In this document: positions 49,232 through 58,174 of the stretch, piece by piece
Numbering within the stretch: the stretch's first letter is position 1
How the letters are laid out: each line of letters starts with the position of its first letter
Translations under genes and position numbers: made by a program
Notes under the pieces: generated by a model
Told to the model about the DNA's origin: nothing
What the model saw: the letters and a program-made list of their open reading frames with translations, nothing else
Database searches by the model: none
Assembly (NCBI GenBank): GCA_030524455.1
Contig: JAUNGT010000013.1
Coordinates: 1 to 64,000 of the forward strand
From: Eubacteriales bacterium
GTDB lineage: Bacteria > Bacillota > Clostridia > Lachnospirales > Lachnospiraceae
Direction of reading: 5' to 3'
DNA length: 64,000 bases

Positions 49232-50641
49232 ATGAAAAAGAAGATTCTGGCAGCGGTTTTGAGCGCGGCGACAGTGACCGGTATGCTGGCAGGCTGCGGC
49301 AGCACAGCTTCCACGGGAGGGGCAGAGAGCGCGGCAGCGACAACGGCGAATACGGAGAGCACATCCGCAGATGCAGATGCGGCGGCAGATGCAGGCGCAG
49401 CGGCAACGACGGCGGGAGAGTCTGTGGTGACAGAGCCTACGGATCTGACCTTTATCTTTGCGGACGGCGACGAAGGCATGAAAACGGCCATGAATGAGAT
49501 TGTCAATCGCTTCAACGAAGCATATCCGGATATTACCGTGACCATCGAGCCGGGCAACGGCGGCGCCTACAGCGAGTTTTTAAAGACGAAGGACAGCGTG
49601 GGCGAGTTCCCGGATATTATGGAGATGCGGGACACGGCGATGTATGTGCGGGCCGGCAAGCTGGCGGAGCTGCCGGAGGAGATCACCTCCCTGTTCCAGA
49701 CCACCACAGAGTTTGAGGGCGCTGTATATACGGCTCCGCTGGGCGGCGAGAACACCAACGGCATCATCTACAATAAGACCTATTTCGATGAAAACGGCTT
49801 TGCGGAGCCGACCACCTATGAAGAATTTCTGGAGCTGTGCCAGGCTATCCAGGAGAAGGGAGATATGGCTCCCCTGGTAGTGGGCGGCCAGGACATCTGG
49901 CATATGGGCTTTTGGTTCCACAAAGCCTACAACGATCAGGTGCTGAGCCAGGATCCGGAGTTTATCAAGCATTGCTATGAAGGGACAAAGGACTTTACCG
50001 ATGAAACCGTGAAGGCAACCTTTACTGAGCTGCAGGATATCATGCAGTACGCACAGGACGGCTGGACCTCCACGCCGGACGCGCAGATCACCACATTTTT
50101 GGTCAGCGACATGGCGGCGATGATGTATTCCGACACTCATATGTTTTCCAATATCCAGCAGGCTGATCCGAGCTTCGAGATGGGATGGTTTGCAGTGCCC
50201 AGCCCGGATGGCAAGACCCGCCTGGTAGGCGGCGCGGGCATCGGCGGTCTGGCGATCTCTGCGGAGGCAGCCCAGGATCCCAATAAGAAGGCGGCAGGCG
50301 AGGCATTTATCAAGTTCTTCTTCCAGCCGGAAAACTACAAGCTATACTGTGAGAGCTTAAGTGCGATTCCCACAACCGTGGATAAGCCCCAGCTGGATGT
50401 GCTGCCGGTATTTCAGGAGGTGATCGACGCCACCGAGACGGCGGACGATCTGGCTCCCATGTGGAACGGCAGAGTGGGTGACAACGAGCTGCCCCCTGAT
50501 TTCAGAAACTTTACCTACAAGACGCTGGTGGAGGTGCTTCAGGGCACCAGAGACATCGACTCCGCCTGCGAGGAGATGAATAAGACCTGGAAAACCGCGA
50601 TGGAAAGCTTCAACCCCATCACCGGCACCGGGATCAAATAA
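49232..50641 (+). CDS. sugar ABC transporter solute-binding lipoprotein
   Basis: 469 residues; lipobox MLAGCGS, then an Ala/Thr/Ser-rich linker to about residue 65. The binding domain is SBP family 1 (DLTFIFADGDEGMKTAMNEI, then APLGGENTNGIIYNKTYFDE and the C-terminal pattern AAGEAFIKFFFQPENYKLYC). Captures an oligosaccharide for the two permeases encoded next. Start behind GAGAGGAG. A strong hairpin follows the gene. Confidence 0.93.
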   Translation: MKKKILAAVLSAATVTGMLAGCGSTASTGGAESAAATTANTESTSADADAAADAGAAATTAGESVVTEPTDLTFIFADGDEGMKTAMNEIVNRFNEAYPDITVTIEPGNGGAYSEFLKTKDSVGEFPDIMEMRDTAMYVRAGKLAELPEEITSLFQTTTEFEGAVYTAPLGGENTNGIIYNKTYFDENGFAEPTTYEEFLELCQAIQEKGDMAPLVVGGQDIWHMGFWFHKAYNDQVLSQDPEFIKHCYEGTKDFTDETVKATFTELQDIMQYAQDGWTSTPDAQITTFLVSDMAAMMYSDTHMFSNIQQADPSFEMGWFAVPSPDGKTRLVGGAGIGGLAISAEAAQDPNKKAAGEAFIKFFFQPENYKLYCESLSAIPTTVDKPQLDVLPVFQEVIDATETADDLAPMWNGRVGDNELPPDFRNFTYKTLVEVLQGTRDIDSACEEMNKTWKTAMESFNPITGTGIK

Positions 50642-50683
50642 AGCGCTGTAATTTGCAATCAGTCTGCAAAAAAGCCTGATATA

Positions 50684-50716
50684 CGGCGGGCATCCGGAGC
50701 GATCCGGGTGCCGCCG
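50684..50716 (+). promoter_or_regulatory. intercistronic hairpin between binding-protein and permease genes
   Basis: CGGCGGGCATCCGGA, loop GCGA, TCCGGGTGCCGCCG: a GC-rich stem of about 14 pairs with one bulge, not followed by a T-run. Such hairpins protect the upstream message from 3' decay and raise binding protein over permease, as known for malE-malF. Confidence 0.65.
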
Positions 50717-50760
50717 TCCAACCCTATCCTTACGTTTCCCCAAAACAGGAGTGTCAGATT

Positions 50761-51651
50761 ATGAAAAAGACAGGAAAATTCCGGCCGGACAAGGTGGCGA
50801 TCGGCTTCATCGCACCGGCCTTTCTCTTTTATACCCTTTTTATCATCGTGCCAACCTTAAGCAGTGTGTATTACAGTTTTACCTCCTGGGACGGCATCAG
50901 CCCCACGATCCGTTTCGTCGGACTGGCAAACTACAAAGAGATTTTCACCAGCGCACGCTTTGGAAATGCGCTGAAAAATACGGTGATTCTCACGTTGTTT
51001 ATTTCTATTTTGGAAAATGCTTTCGCATTGGGACTTGCCCTGATCGTGGATCATGTGCGCTGGATGAAAAATCTGTTTCGCAGCGCTTTCTATATTCCGG
51101 TGCTGATCTCCGGCATCGTATCCGGCTTTATCTGGAAAATTATGTATAACTATAATTTCGGCGCCATCAATTCCATTCTGAGCGGAGTGGGACTGGAAGG
51201 GTGGAAGCAGGATTGGCTGGGCAACACGGCCCTGACTCTGATTATGGTAGGCGTGGTGCTGGTGTGGAAGGGCGCAGGCTATTACATGATCATATATCTG
51301 GCCTCCCTGCAGAGCGTTTCCACGGATATCATCGAGGCGGCTGAAATCGACGGCGCAACGCCGATCCAGAAATTTAAGAGTATCACGCTGCCGCTGATTT
51401 CCGGCGCGTTTACGATCAATTTCACCCTGTCTTTGATCAACGGCCTCAAGGTGTTTGATCAGATTTCCGTGATGACGGACGGCGGACCGGGCTTCACTAC
51501 AGAGACGCTGGTATATTTGCTGTACAAGGTAGGCTTTAACGAGGGCCGTCAGGGCTTCGGCACGGCGGTTGGTATCGTGCTTTTGTTTATCATCATCATT
51601 TTGAATACACTGCAGCAGAAATTCTTAAGAAGCAGGGAGGTGCAGTTATAA
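50761..51651 (+). CDS. sugar ABC transporter permease (MalF/UgpA type)
   Basis: 296 residues, six helices (first about 16-38, IGFIAPAFLFYTLFIIVPTL). The ATPase-contact EAA loop is IIEAAEIDGATPIQKFKSIT. No ATPase gene is in the operon, so it probably uses a shared MsmX/MalK-type ATPase encoded elsewhere, as is usual for CUT1 systems in Bacillota. Its stop overlaps the next ATG. Confidence 0.95.
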   Translation: MKKTGKFRPDKVAIGFIAPAFLFYTLFIIVPTLSSVYYSFTSWDGISPTIRFVGLANYKEIFTSARFGNALKNTVILTLFISILENAFALGLALIVDHVRWMKNLFRSAFYIPVLISGIVSGFIWKIMYNYNFGAINSILSGVGLEGWKQDWLGNTALTLIMVGVVLVWKGAGYYMIIYLASLQSVSTDIIEAAEIDGATPIQKFKSITLPLISGAFTINFTLSLINGLKVFDQISVMTDGGPGFTTETLVYLLYKVGFNEGRQGFGTAVGIVLLFIIIILNTLQQKFLRSREVQL

Positions 51652-52490
51652 TGGAAAAGGCGCAGAGAAAAGTAAAATCGTCGGATTTTGTTTTGCTGGC
51701 GGTGACGGTGGTGCTGGCGATCCTGTTTTTGTATCCGGTGCTGTTTGCCCTGATGTCGGCGTTTAAGAGCAACGGCGATATCCTGAAAAGTCCGGTTTCC
51801 TTCCCGACCACGCTGTATATACAGAATTTTAAGGATCTGTTCGCTCAGTCGGATTTCGGCACGGCGATCCTGCACAGCATTTTTCTGACGGTAGTGTCGG
51901 AGGTACTGATCGTTTGCATCGTGCCCATGGCGGCCTATGGTATCGAGCGGCGCAAAAGCAGAATGACAGGCTTTATCTATACCTTTTTCCTGGAGGGCAT
52001 GATGATTCCCTTTCATCTTTATATGTTTCCGCTGTTTAAGCAGATGAAGACGTTTCATCTTTTCGGAAATATGGCCGGTCCGATTGTCTGCTACATCGCG
52101 GGCTCCATCGCCTTCGGCACGCTGCTGTATTCCAGCTTTTTAAAGGGCGTGCCGCTGGAGATCGAGGAGGCGGCCCAGATTGATGGCTGCACTCCCTTCC
52201 AGACCTTCTGGAAGGTAACGTTTCCGCTGCTTGGCCCCTGCACCGGCTCCATGGTGATCTTAAACGGCCTGGGGATCTGGAATGACTATCTGATGCCCTA
52301 CCTGGTGATGCCCAGCGGCAAGGCCAAAACCATCACCGTGGAGATCGCCTCCTTTGTGGGACAGTATACGGCAAGATGGGATATCGTGTTCGCGGGAACG
52401 GTGATCTCGATCATCCCGGCGCTGGCGATCTTCTGCATGTTCCAGAAATACTTTGTGAAAGGGATCACGGCAGGGGCGGCAAAGGGGTGA
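51651..52490 (+). CDS. sugar ABC transporter permease (MalG/UgpE type)
   Basis: 279 residues, six helices. N-terminal segment VLLAVTVVLAILFLYPVLFA and the EAA loop LEIEEAAQIDGCTPFQTFWK. Pairs with the preceding permease. Its start is one base after the previous stop position overlap and has GGGAGGTG upstream. Confidence 0.95.
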   Translation: MEKAQRKVKSSDFVLLAVTVVLAILFLYPVLFALMSAFKSNGDILKSPVSFPTTLYIQNFKDLFAQSDFGTAILHSIFLTVVSEVLIVCIVPMAAYGIERRKSRMTGFIYTFFLEGMMIPFHLYMFPLFKQMKTFHLFGNMAGPIVCYIAGSIAFGTLLYSSFLKGVPLEIEEAAQIDGCTPFQTFWKVTFPLLGPCTGSMVILNGLGIWNDYLMPYLVMPSGKAKTITVEIASFVGQYTARWDIVFAGTVISIIPALAIFCMFQKYFVKGITAGAAKG

Positions 52491-52494
52491 ACCG

Positions 52495-52523
52495 TTGAAA
52501 AAAAGCCGCAGATCTGGTAAAAT
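52495..52523 (+). promoter_or_regulatory. promoter of the sensor/regulator pair
   Basis: TTGAAA (52495-52500), 17 bp, TAAAAT (52518-52523), starting right after the permease stop codon and 43 bp before the kinase ATG. It would allow the sensors to be made independently of the transport operon. Confidence 0.55.
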
Positions 52524-52565
52524 CAGAATACCGAAAAGTGATAGGATAGAAACGAAGGATCCGGA

Positions 52566-54422
52566 ATGGGAAAAATAAAAAAGCTGTTTCGACATTTGAA
52601 TCTATATCATAAATTTGCCCTTGCGATGATTGCGCTGGGGCTTTTTCCCATGCTGATCCTGACGACGGTGATGAGCAACCGGATGCTGGAAGGGTATCGG
52701 GAGGCGCTGGAAGAAAATTACGAGCAGGCGGCGGTGCATGCGGCCTCCAGCGTGGAAAATATGCTGTCTGTCTACGACAACGCCTCCAAGCTGTCCTATC
52801 AGTACAATTTTGGAGAGGGCACGGTCTATGAGGATTACACCGATTACGACAATCTGCGGCGGGTACTGACCGGAGAAATCTACGAGCCGGGGGAAAGAAG
52901 TCAGAGGCGGGCGTTGGAAATGCAGCAGTTTCTGCGCCAGGTGGAAAGCACGGACGGCTACATTTACGCGGCACATTTTCTGGGAGAAACGGAGGCGGGC
53001 GAACAACTGGATTTTCATTTCAGCACGATCAGCACCTATTTCAGGGATTTGCAGGCCTTCTGCGACAGTGTGGCTTATGAGAGCTGGGACAGGAAGGCCA
53101 AGACGCTGCAGCTGGTGGTGCCCCACGGGACGGCTTATTTTGGCGGCATGGAGCGCACCGTGTTTTCCCTTGCCCGCAATTATTATGACCTGCGGGGCGC
53201 GGTGGGACAGGAAAAATATGTGGGAACCCTGTTTTTGGATGTGGATATGGAGAAGCTGCGGCTGATTTTTAAAAAGATGCAGCTGCAGGGGGATGCGGAT
53301 TTTTATCTGATCAACGAAGCCGGGGACTGTTTTTATGCGACCCGCACAGATTGTATCGGCGTCAATCTGGAGCGACAGGGGAAAATGCCGCAGGAGTCGG
53401 AGGCTCAGCTGGTGGTGCTGACGAAGACGAATCCATACGGTCTGCGGGTGCTGGCGGCGGTGGATACACAGAATGCGTTTGCCGGGCTGTATTCCGTCCG
53501 ATATACGATGTATGCTTTTCTGGCGGCGGCAGGGCTTTTGCTGGTGCTGGCCTCCTTCTGGTTTTCCAGACGGCTGACCCGGCCGATCCACAGTATGATG
53601 GAACAGATGGGACAGATCGGGGGAGGGCATTTTGACCTGGAGCTGCCGGTGGAGACAAACGACGAGATCGGCGTGCTGTCTGCCCGCTTCAACCAAATGA
53701 GTCGGGAGCTGAAAAAATATATTGATCAATCCTATCTGGCCAGGATCCGGCAGAACGAGGCGGAGCTGACAGCGCTGAAATCCCAGATTTATCCGCATTT
53801 TCTCTACAATACGCTGGAGATTATCCGGATGACGGCGCTGGAAAATCAGGATCAGACGGTTTCGCAGATGATCGAGGCGCTTTCGGAGCAGATTCATTAT
53901 CTGATCGGTCCGATGCAGGATATGGTGCCGCTGGAAAAGGAGATCGATATTGTGCGGCGCTATGTGTATCTGTTAAACTGCCGGATCCAGGGAAAGGTAC
54001 TCTTGCAGGTAAACGCGCCGGGCAGCGGACAGGTGACGGTGCCCAAGCTGATCCTGCAGCCGATTGTGGAAAACGCCTATGTGCACGGCATCAAGCCAAA
54101 AAACGGCAGGGGCAGCATCCTGGTCGAGGCAGAGCAAAAGGACGGGAAGCTTTCGATCAGCGTCATGGACAACGGAACCGGGATGGATCAGGAGGCGCTT
54201 GCGCGTCTGGAGCAGCTGTTGGCCGGGGATGCGCCCGGCGTGAAAAACGAATATAACTGGCAGAGCATCGGTCTGAAAAATGTACACGACCGGATCCGCT
54301 TTTTGTACGGCGAGACCTACGGAATCCGTGTCACCAGCACGGCGGGGGTAGGTACGATTGTGGAGGTGCTGCTGCCCTGTCCGGGAGGGGAAAATCATGC
54401 AGAAAATGATTTTGGCAGATGA
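52566..54422 (+). CDS. sensor histidine kinase, YesM type
   Basis: 618 residues. A first transmembrane helix (about 18-40, FALAMIALGLFPMLILTTVM) is followed by an extracellular sensor domain of about 260 residues, then a second helix (about 310-335) and HAMP (SRRLTRPIHSMMEQMGQIGG). The His_kinase domain has the phosphoacceptor in SQIYPHFLYNTLEIIRM. The ATPase domain has LILQPIVENAYVHGIKPKNG and VMDNGTGMD. It detects an extracellular sugar, perhaps via the lipoprotein, and phosphorylates the next gene product. Confidence 0.94.
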   Translation: MGKIKKLFRHLNLYHKFALAMIALGLFPMLILTTVMSNRMLEGYREALEENYEQAAVHAASSVENMLSVYDNASKLSYQYNFGEGTVYEDYTDYDNLRRVLTGEIYEPGERSQRRALEMQQFLRQVESTDGYIYAAHFLGETEAGEQLDFHFSTISTYFRDLQAFCDSVAYESWDRKAKTLQLVVPHGTAYFGGMERTVFSLARNYYDLRGAVGQEKYVGTLFLDVDMEKLRLIFKKMQLQGDADFYLINEAGDCFYATRTDCIGVNLERQGKMPQESEAQLVVLTKTNPYGLRVLAAVDTQNAFAGLYSVRYTMYAFLAAAGLLLVLASFWFSRRLTRPIHSMMEQMGQIGGGHFDLELPVETNDEIGVLSARFNQMSRELKKYIDQSYLARIRQNEAELTALKSQIYPHFLYNTLEIIRMTALENQDQTVSQMIEALSEQIHYLIGPMQDMVPLEKEIDIVRRYVYLLNCRIQGKVLLQVNAPGSGQVTVPKLILQPIVENAYVHGIKPKNGRGSILVEAEQKDGKLSISVMDNGTGMDQEALARLEQLLAGDAPGVKNEYNWQSIGLKNVHDRIRFLYGETYGIRVTSTAGVGTIVEVLLPCPGGENHAENDFGR

Positions 54423-55959
54423 TGAGCCTGTGATCACCAGGGGGATTCGCCGGTTGGTGGACTGGGAGCGTCTGGGAATTTGCATCGTGGGAGAATATGC
54501 GGACGGCAACAGCGCCATGGATGGCATTTTGTCCATGCAGCCTGCGCTGGCGCTGCTGGATATTTCCATGCCCGGTATGGACGGCATCGCCATCCTGAAA
54601 AATATCCGGGAGCTCAAGCTTTCCACCCGCGTGATTTTTATCAGCGGCTTTCAGGATTTTACCTATGCCAGAAGCGCCATCAGCTACGGGGCGGTGGAGT
54701 ATCTGTTAAAGCCGGTGATCCGGGAACAGCTGCTGGCGGCGGTGGAGAAGGCGCTGGGCAGCCTTTGTGCCGGCACGGAAGGATATGAGAGCGTTGGTGC
54801 GATGGCGGATACTGCCGCCGCGAAGTCTTCCGTCACAGAACCTTCCGCGGCAGAGCCGTCTGCGGCGGCGCTGGAGCAAACCACTTATTTGCCTGTGCTG
54901 GCAGAGCTTTTGTTTGACGGGACGGAAGGGAAACAGGAGCAAAAACTGCTGCGATTTTCCATGATCAGCTATCTGGAGGAATATCTGGCGGAGAAAAAGC
55001 TGGGGATTTTGTTTTCCAAAAATGAGCATGTGGTGCTTGTGCTGAAGGGTCTGGAGGAAGAACGGGCAGAGGAGGAGCTGACAGCGCTTTTGCAAGAGGT
55101 GGAGCAGGCTGCCGGCAAAAAGATCGGTTTTGCGGTGGGGCAGGCCGTGGAGAGCATGGGGCAGATCCCGCAGCAATACGCCAAATGTCTGGAGCTTTCC
55201 CGGTACTTTTTCTTTGCGCCCTGGCTGCCGCGGCCTGTTTTGTGGGTGGAACAGCCGGTTTTTTGGCGCACGGCCGGGACAAAGGAGCTGTCGGAGGCCA
55301 GGGAGCGGCTGCTGGAAGTCCTTCTTTCGCAGGACGAGGCGGCATTTGGCGGGGCCTGGGAAGGGTTTGTCAAAATTCTGTGTCTGGCGGCCGAGGGACG
55401 GCGGGAGGACGCCTGCTATTATTTCTGCTCCACGGTGCGTCTGGCAGAGGAACGGGTTGCGGCATTGGGCATACAGAGCCGGGAGCCGGACATGGGCGCT
55501 CTGCTGGAGCAGGGCCGCGGCTGTCTCAATTTCAGGCAGATGCAGGAGCTGTTTGGCGGCATTTTTTCCGGTTATCTGGAGCTGGTCCGGCAGACGATGA
55601 TCAGCAGCGAGAAGAAGGATCTGCTGCGGGCGCGGGAATATATCGAGACCCATTATCAGGAAAATCTGACACTGGAGGTGCTGGCCGGTCAGATCCATAT
55701 GAATCCATACTATTTCAGCAGCTTTTTTAAAAAGCACGCGGGGGAGAATTTCAAGGACTATGTGAATCGGGTGCGGCTGGGGCATGCGGTATCTCTGCTG
55801 CTGACCACGGATCTGAAAACCTATGAGATTGCGGCCAGGGTGGGCTTTCGGGATGCACGCTCCTTTACGGAGGTGTTTTCCAGAGCCTATCAGGAGACGC
55901 CGAGCGCGTATAAGAAGCGAAGACTGGCGGAACAGAGAGAAACGATAGAGAAAAAATAG
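54397..55959 (+). CDS. AraC-type response regulator, YesN type
   Basis: 520 residues. The receiver domain (1-120) begins MILADDEPVITRGIRRLVDW with phospho-Asp in LALLDISMPGMDG and Lys in EYLLKPV. A long middle region with an Ala/Ser-rich hinge lies at about 130-170. The C-terminal AraC domain is at about 415-515 (ETHYQENLTLEVLAGQIHMN and IAARVGFRDARSFTEVFSRA). It overlaps the kinase gene by 26 bp and starts behind GGGAGGGG. It likely activates the GH28-GH43-transporter operon. Confidence 0.94.
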   Translation: MQKMILADDEPVITRGIRRLVDWERLGICIVGEYADGNSAMDGILSMQPALALLDISMPGMDGIAILKNIRELKLSTRVIFISGFQDFTYARSAISYGAVEYLLKPVIREQLLAAVEKALGSLCAGTEGYESVGAMADTAAAKSSVTEPSAAEPSAAALEQTTYLPVLAELLFDGTEGKQEQKLLRFSMISYLEEYLAEKKLGILFSKNEHVVLVLKGLEEERAEEELTALLQEVEQAAGKKIGFAVGQAVESMGQIPQQYAKCLELSRYFFFAPWLPRPVLWVEQPVFWRTAGTKELSEARERLLEVLLSQDEAAFGGAWEGFVKILCLAAEGRREDACYYFCSTVRLAEERVAALGIQSREPDMGALLEQGRGCLNFRQMQELFGGIFSGYLELVRQTMISSEKKDLLRAREYIETHYQENLTLEVLAGQIHMNPYYFSSFFKKHAGENFKDYVNRVRLGHAVSLLLTTDLKTYEIAARVGFRDARSFTEVFSRAYQETPSAYKKRRLAEQRETIEKK

Positions 55960-55970
55960 AAGACATCGGA

Positions 55971-56011
55971 GAAGGAGCGCATATCCGCGGGACAGGGTAT
56001 GCGCTTCTTTT
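55971..56011 (+). terminator. intrinsic terminator after the YesN-type gene
   Basis: GAAGGAGCGCATATCC pairs with GGGTATGCGCTTC (55995-56007), followed by TTTT. It separates the sugar locus from the division cluster. Confidence 0.75.
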
Positions 56012-56055
56012 GCTATGAAAATGTTACAGGTTTTTGAATTTTTTAAGAAAAATCC

Positions 56056-56084
56056 TTGTCAACGCCCTGCTTTTATACTAGAAT
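56056..56084 (+). promoter_or_regulatory. promoter of the mraZ (dcw) cluster
   Basis: TTGTCA (56056-56061), 17 bp, TAGAAT (56079-56084). The expected start near 56091 falls at the first MraZ repeat. Confidence 0.75.
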
Positions 56085-56092
56085 GGGATTAA

Positions 56093-56128
56093 AAGTGGTG
56101 GAAAGTGGAGTGAAGTGGTGTGAAGTGG
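56093..56128 (+). promoter_or_regulatory. MraZ operator: four AAGTGG repeats at 10-bp spacing
   Basis: AAGTGG occurs at 56093, 56103, 56113 and 56123, exactly one helical turn apart, directly after the -10 box. MraZ is known to bind direct repeats of this kind (TGGGN in E. coli, AAAGTG in mycoplasmas) upstream of its own gene as a ring. Repression or activation of the cluster through these boxes is expected. Confidence 0.85.
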
Positions 56129-56223
56129 GACAAACTGAGTCCGGCGGACATCCTTTGCGCGAAACAGACGCCAGGTTGGCGGCAGCAGACGCTTCCATCG
56201 CTTCGATCGGCAGGTGATTGTTC

Positions 56224-56655
56224 ATGTTTATGGGTGAGTACAATCATACGGTAGATACGAAAGGCAGGTTGATCATTCCCTCCAAATTTCGCGAGACACT
56301 GGGCGATAAATTTGTGATTACAAAGGGACTGGACGGCTGCTTATTTGCGTATGACAACGCCGGCTGGAGCGCCTTTGAGGAGAAGCTCCAGGCTATGCCC
56401 ATCAGCAGGAAGGATACCCGTATGTTCGTCCGGCATTTTCTGGCCGGCGCGGCGGAGGCCGAGGTGGACAAGCAGGGACGTATCCTGATCCCGGCCAAGC
56501 TTCGGGAGTTTGCCGATCTGACAAAGGATGTGGTGCTGGTAGGCGCCGCGGGACACATTGAGATTTGGAGTAAGGAGCGCTGGCTTGCGCTGGAGGAAGA
56601 GGCGGAGGAGTCCATGGAGGACATCGCGGAGCGGATGGACGACCTGGGACTCTAA
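56224..56655 (+). CDS. mraZ: transcriptional regulator MraZ
   Basis: 143 residues; two AbrB-like swapped-hairpin halves, each with the DxxGR motif: [20 protein letters not shown] (residues 4-23) and [20 protein letters not shown]. It autoregulates the division cluster. The ATG at 56224 behind AGGTG is chosen; a TTG at 56218 and an ATG at 56230 are alternatives. Confidence 0.94.
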   Translation: MFMGEYNHTVDTKGRLIIPSKFRETLGDKFVITKGLDGCLFAYDNAGWSAFEEKLQAMPISRKDTRMFVRHFLAGAAEAEVDKQGRILIPAKLREFADLTKDVVLVGAAGHIEIWSKERWLALEEEAEESMEDIAERMDDLGL

Positions 56656-56690
56656 GGCTGGGATATCGCAGGGAGAAACGGAAGGGATTC

Positions 56691-57629
56691 ATGGATTTTG
56701 CACACACATCCGTCCTTTTGGAGGAGACAATTGAAGGTCTGGCCATCCGGCCGGAGGGCGTCTATGTGGACGGCACGCTGGGCGGGGCGGGACATTCGTC
56801 CCGGATCGCGGAGAAGCTGACGACAGGACGGCTCATCGGCATCGATCAGGACAGCGACGCCATCGAGGCGGCCGGGCAGCGGCTTATGCCGTGGAGCAGC
56901 AGGGTGACGCTGGTGCGGGACAACTACTGCAACCTTCCCTCCATTTTAAAGGGGCTGGGAATCGACCGGGTGGACGGAATCCTGCTGGATCTGGGAGTTT
57001 CCTCCTATCAGCTGGACAACGCCGGAAGAGGCTTTTCCTACCGCTTTGACACGGCGCTGGATATGCGGATGGACCGGCGGCAGACGCTGACGGCACGCAC
57101 CATCGTCAACGAGTGGAGCCAGAACGAGCTGTTTCGCTGTATCCGGGATTACGGCGAGGATAAATTTGCGCAGAACATTGCGAAGCACATCGTGGCGGCC
57201 AGGGAGAAAAAGCCCATCGAGACGACGGGAGAGTTAAACGAGATCATCCGGGCGGCAATTCCGGCCAGGATGCGGGAAACCGGGGGACATCCCTCCAAGA
57301 GGACGTTCCAGGCAATCCGGATCGCCTGCAACCGGGAGCTGGAGGTGCTGGAAAGCTCGCTGGACAGCTTTATCGGGCTGCTGGCGCCGGGAGGAAGGCT
57401 GTGCATCATCACCTTCCATTCCCTGGAGGACCGGATCGTCAAGACCGCGTTTAAGAGAAATGAAAATCCCTGCACCTGCCCGCCGGAATTTCCGGTGTGC
57501 GTCTGCGGGAAGAAGAGCCGGGGGAGGGTGGTTACGCGAAAGCCCATTTTGCCCTCACCGGAGGAAATGGAGGAAAATCCCCGGGCCAAGAGCGCGAAGC
57601 TGAGGATTTTTGAAAGAAAAGAAGAGTAA
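56691..57629 (+). CDS. rsmH: 16S rRNA m4C1402 methyltransferase RsmH
   Basis: 312 residues; methylates N4 of C1402. Family segments [36 protein letters not shown] (SAM site), [31 protein letters not shown] and [12 protein letters not shown] are all present. Second gene of the dcw cluster. Confidence 0.96.
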   Translation: MDFAHTSVLLEETIEGLAIRPEGVYVDGTLGGAGHSSRIAEKLTTGRLIGIDQDSDAIEAAGQRLMPWSSRVTLVRDNYCNLPSILKGLGIDRVDGILLDLGVSSYQLDNAGRGFSYRFDTALDMRMDRRQTLTARTIVNEWSQNELFRCIRDYGEDKFAQNIAKHIVAAREKKPIETTGELNEIIRAAIPARMRETGGHPSKRTFQAIRIACNRELEVLESSLDSFIGLLAPGGRLCIITFHSLEDRIVKTAFKRNENPCTCPPEFPVCVCGKKSRGRVVTRKPILPSPEEMEENPRAKSAKLRIFERKEE

Positions 57630-57663
57630 AGCCGGACGGACGATCCGGCGGTAAGGAGAGCAA

Positions 57664-58161
57664 ATGGCGGCAACCCAACGCGTATCCCAAAGAGCCGGAA
57701 AACGGCAGACATACAGAAGAAGCGAATATGTGACGGGGACGGCGGTACGTCAGCTGCAGCCCGAGAGGGAGCTTGAAAGACGGCTGGAGCAGCCGGGCAG
57801 ACGGCTGAGCCATGAGGCGCGCAAGAACCGGGAAAAGGCGAAGTACATGAACTTTGCCTATGTGCTTTTTCTCACGGCAGCGCTGGCGGTGACGGGATTT
57901 GTTCTGATCGGCTATATCCGCATGGAGTCCGCCATCACCCAGAGCGTGAAGAAGGTGGCCTCCCTGGAGAGCAAGCTCAACAATATCAGAACCCAGAATG
58001 ACGAGACGCTGGGCCGCATCGAGAGCTCCATCGACCTGGAGGAGATCCGGCGCATCGCGATCACCGAGCTCGGCATGACCTATGCGGGCGAGGGGCAGAT
58101 CGTGGAGATCCCGGATGAGGGGAGCGACTATGTAAGGCAGTATGCGGACATCGATAAGTAA
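57664..58161 (+). CDS. ftsL: FtsL-like cell division protein
   Basis: 165 residues, bitopic. A basic cytoplasmic N-terminus (1-60), one transmembrane helix (about 62-84, FAYVLFLTAALAVTGFVLIG), then an extracellular leucine-zipper-like coiled coil (VKKVASLESKLNNIRTQ) and ELGMTYAGEGQIVEI typical of FtsL-like proteins. Works with DivIC/FtsB and the septal transpeptidase. Assignment rests on position and shape, as sequence conservation is low. Confidence 0.85.
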   Translation: MAATQRVSQRAGKRQTYRRSEYVTGTAVRQLQPERELERRLEQPGRRLSHEARKNREKAKYMNFAYVLFLTAALAVTGFVLIGYIRMESAITQSVKKVASLESKLNNIRTQNDETLGRIESSIDLEEIRRIAITELGMTYAGEGQIVEIPDEGSDYVRQYADIDK

Positions 58162-58174
58162 AGCAGGTGCAGGT

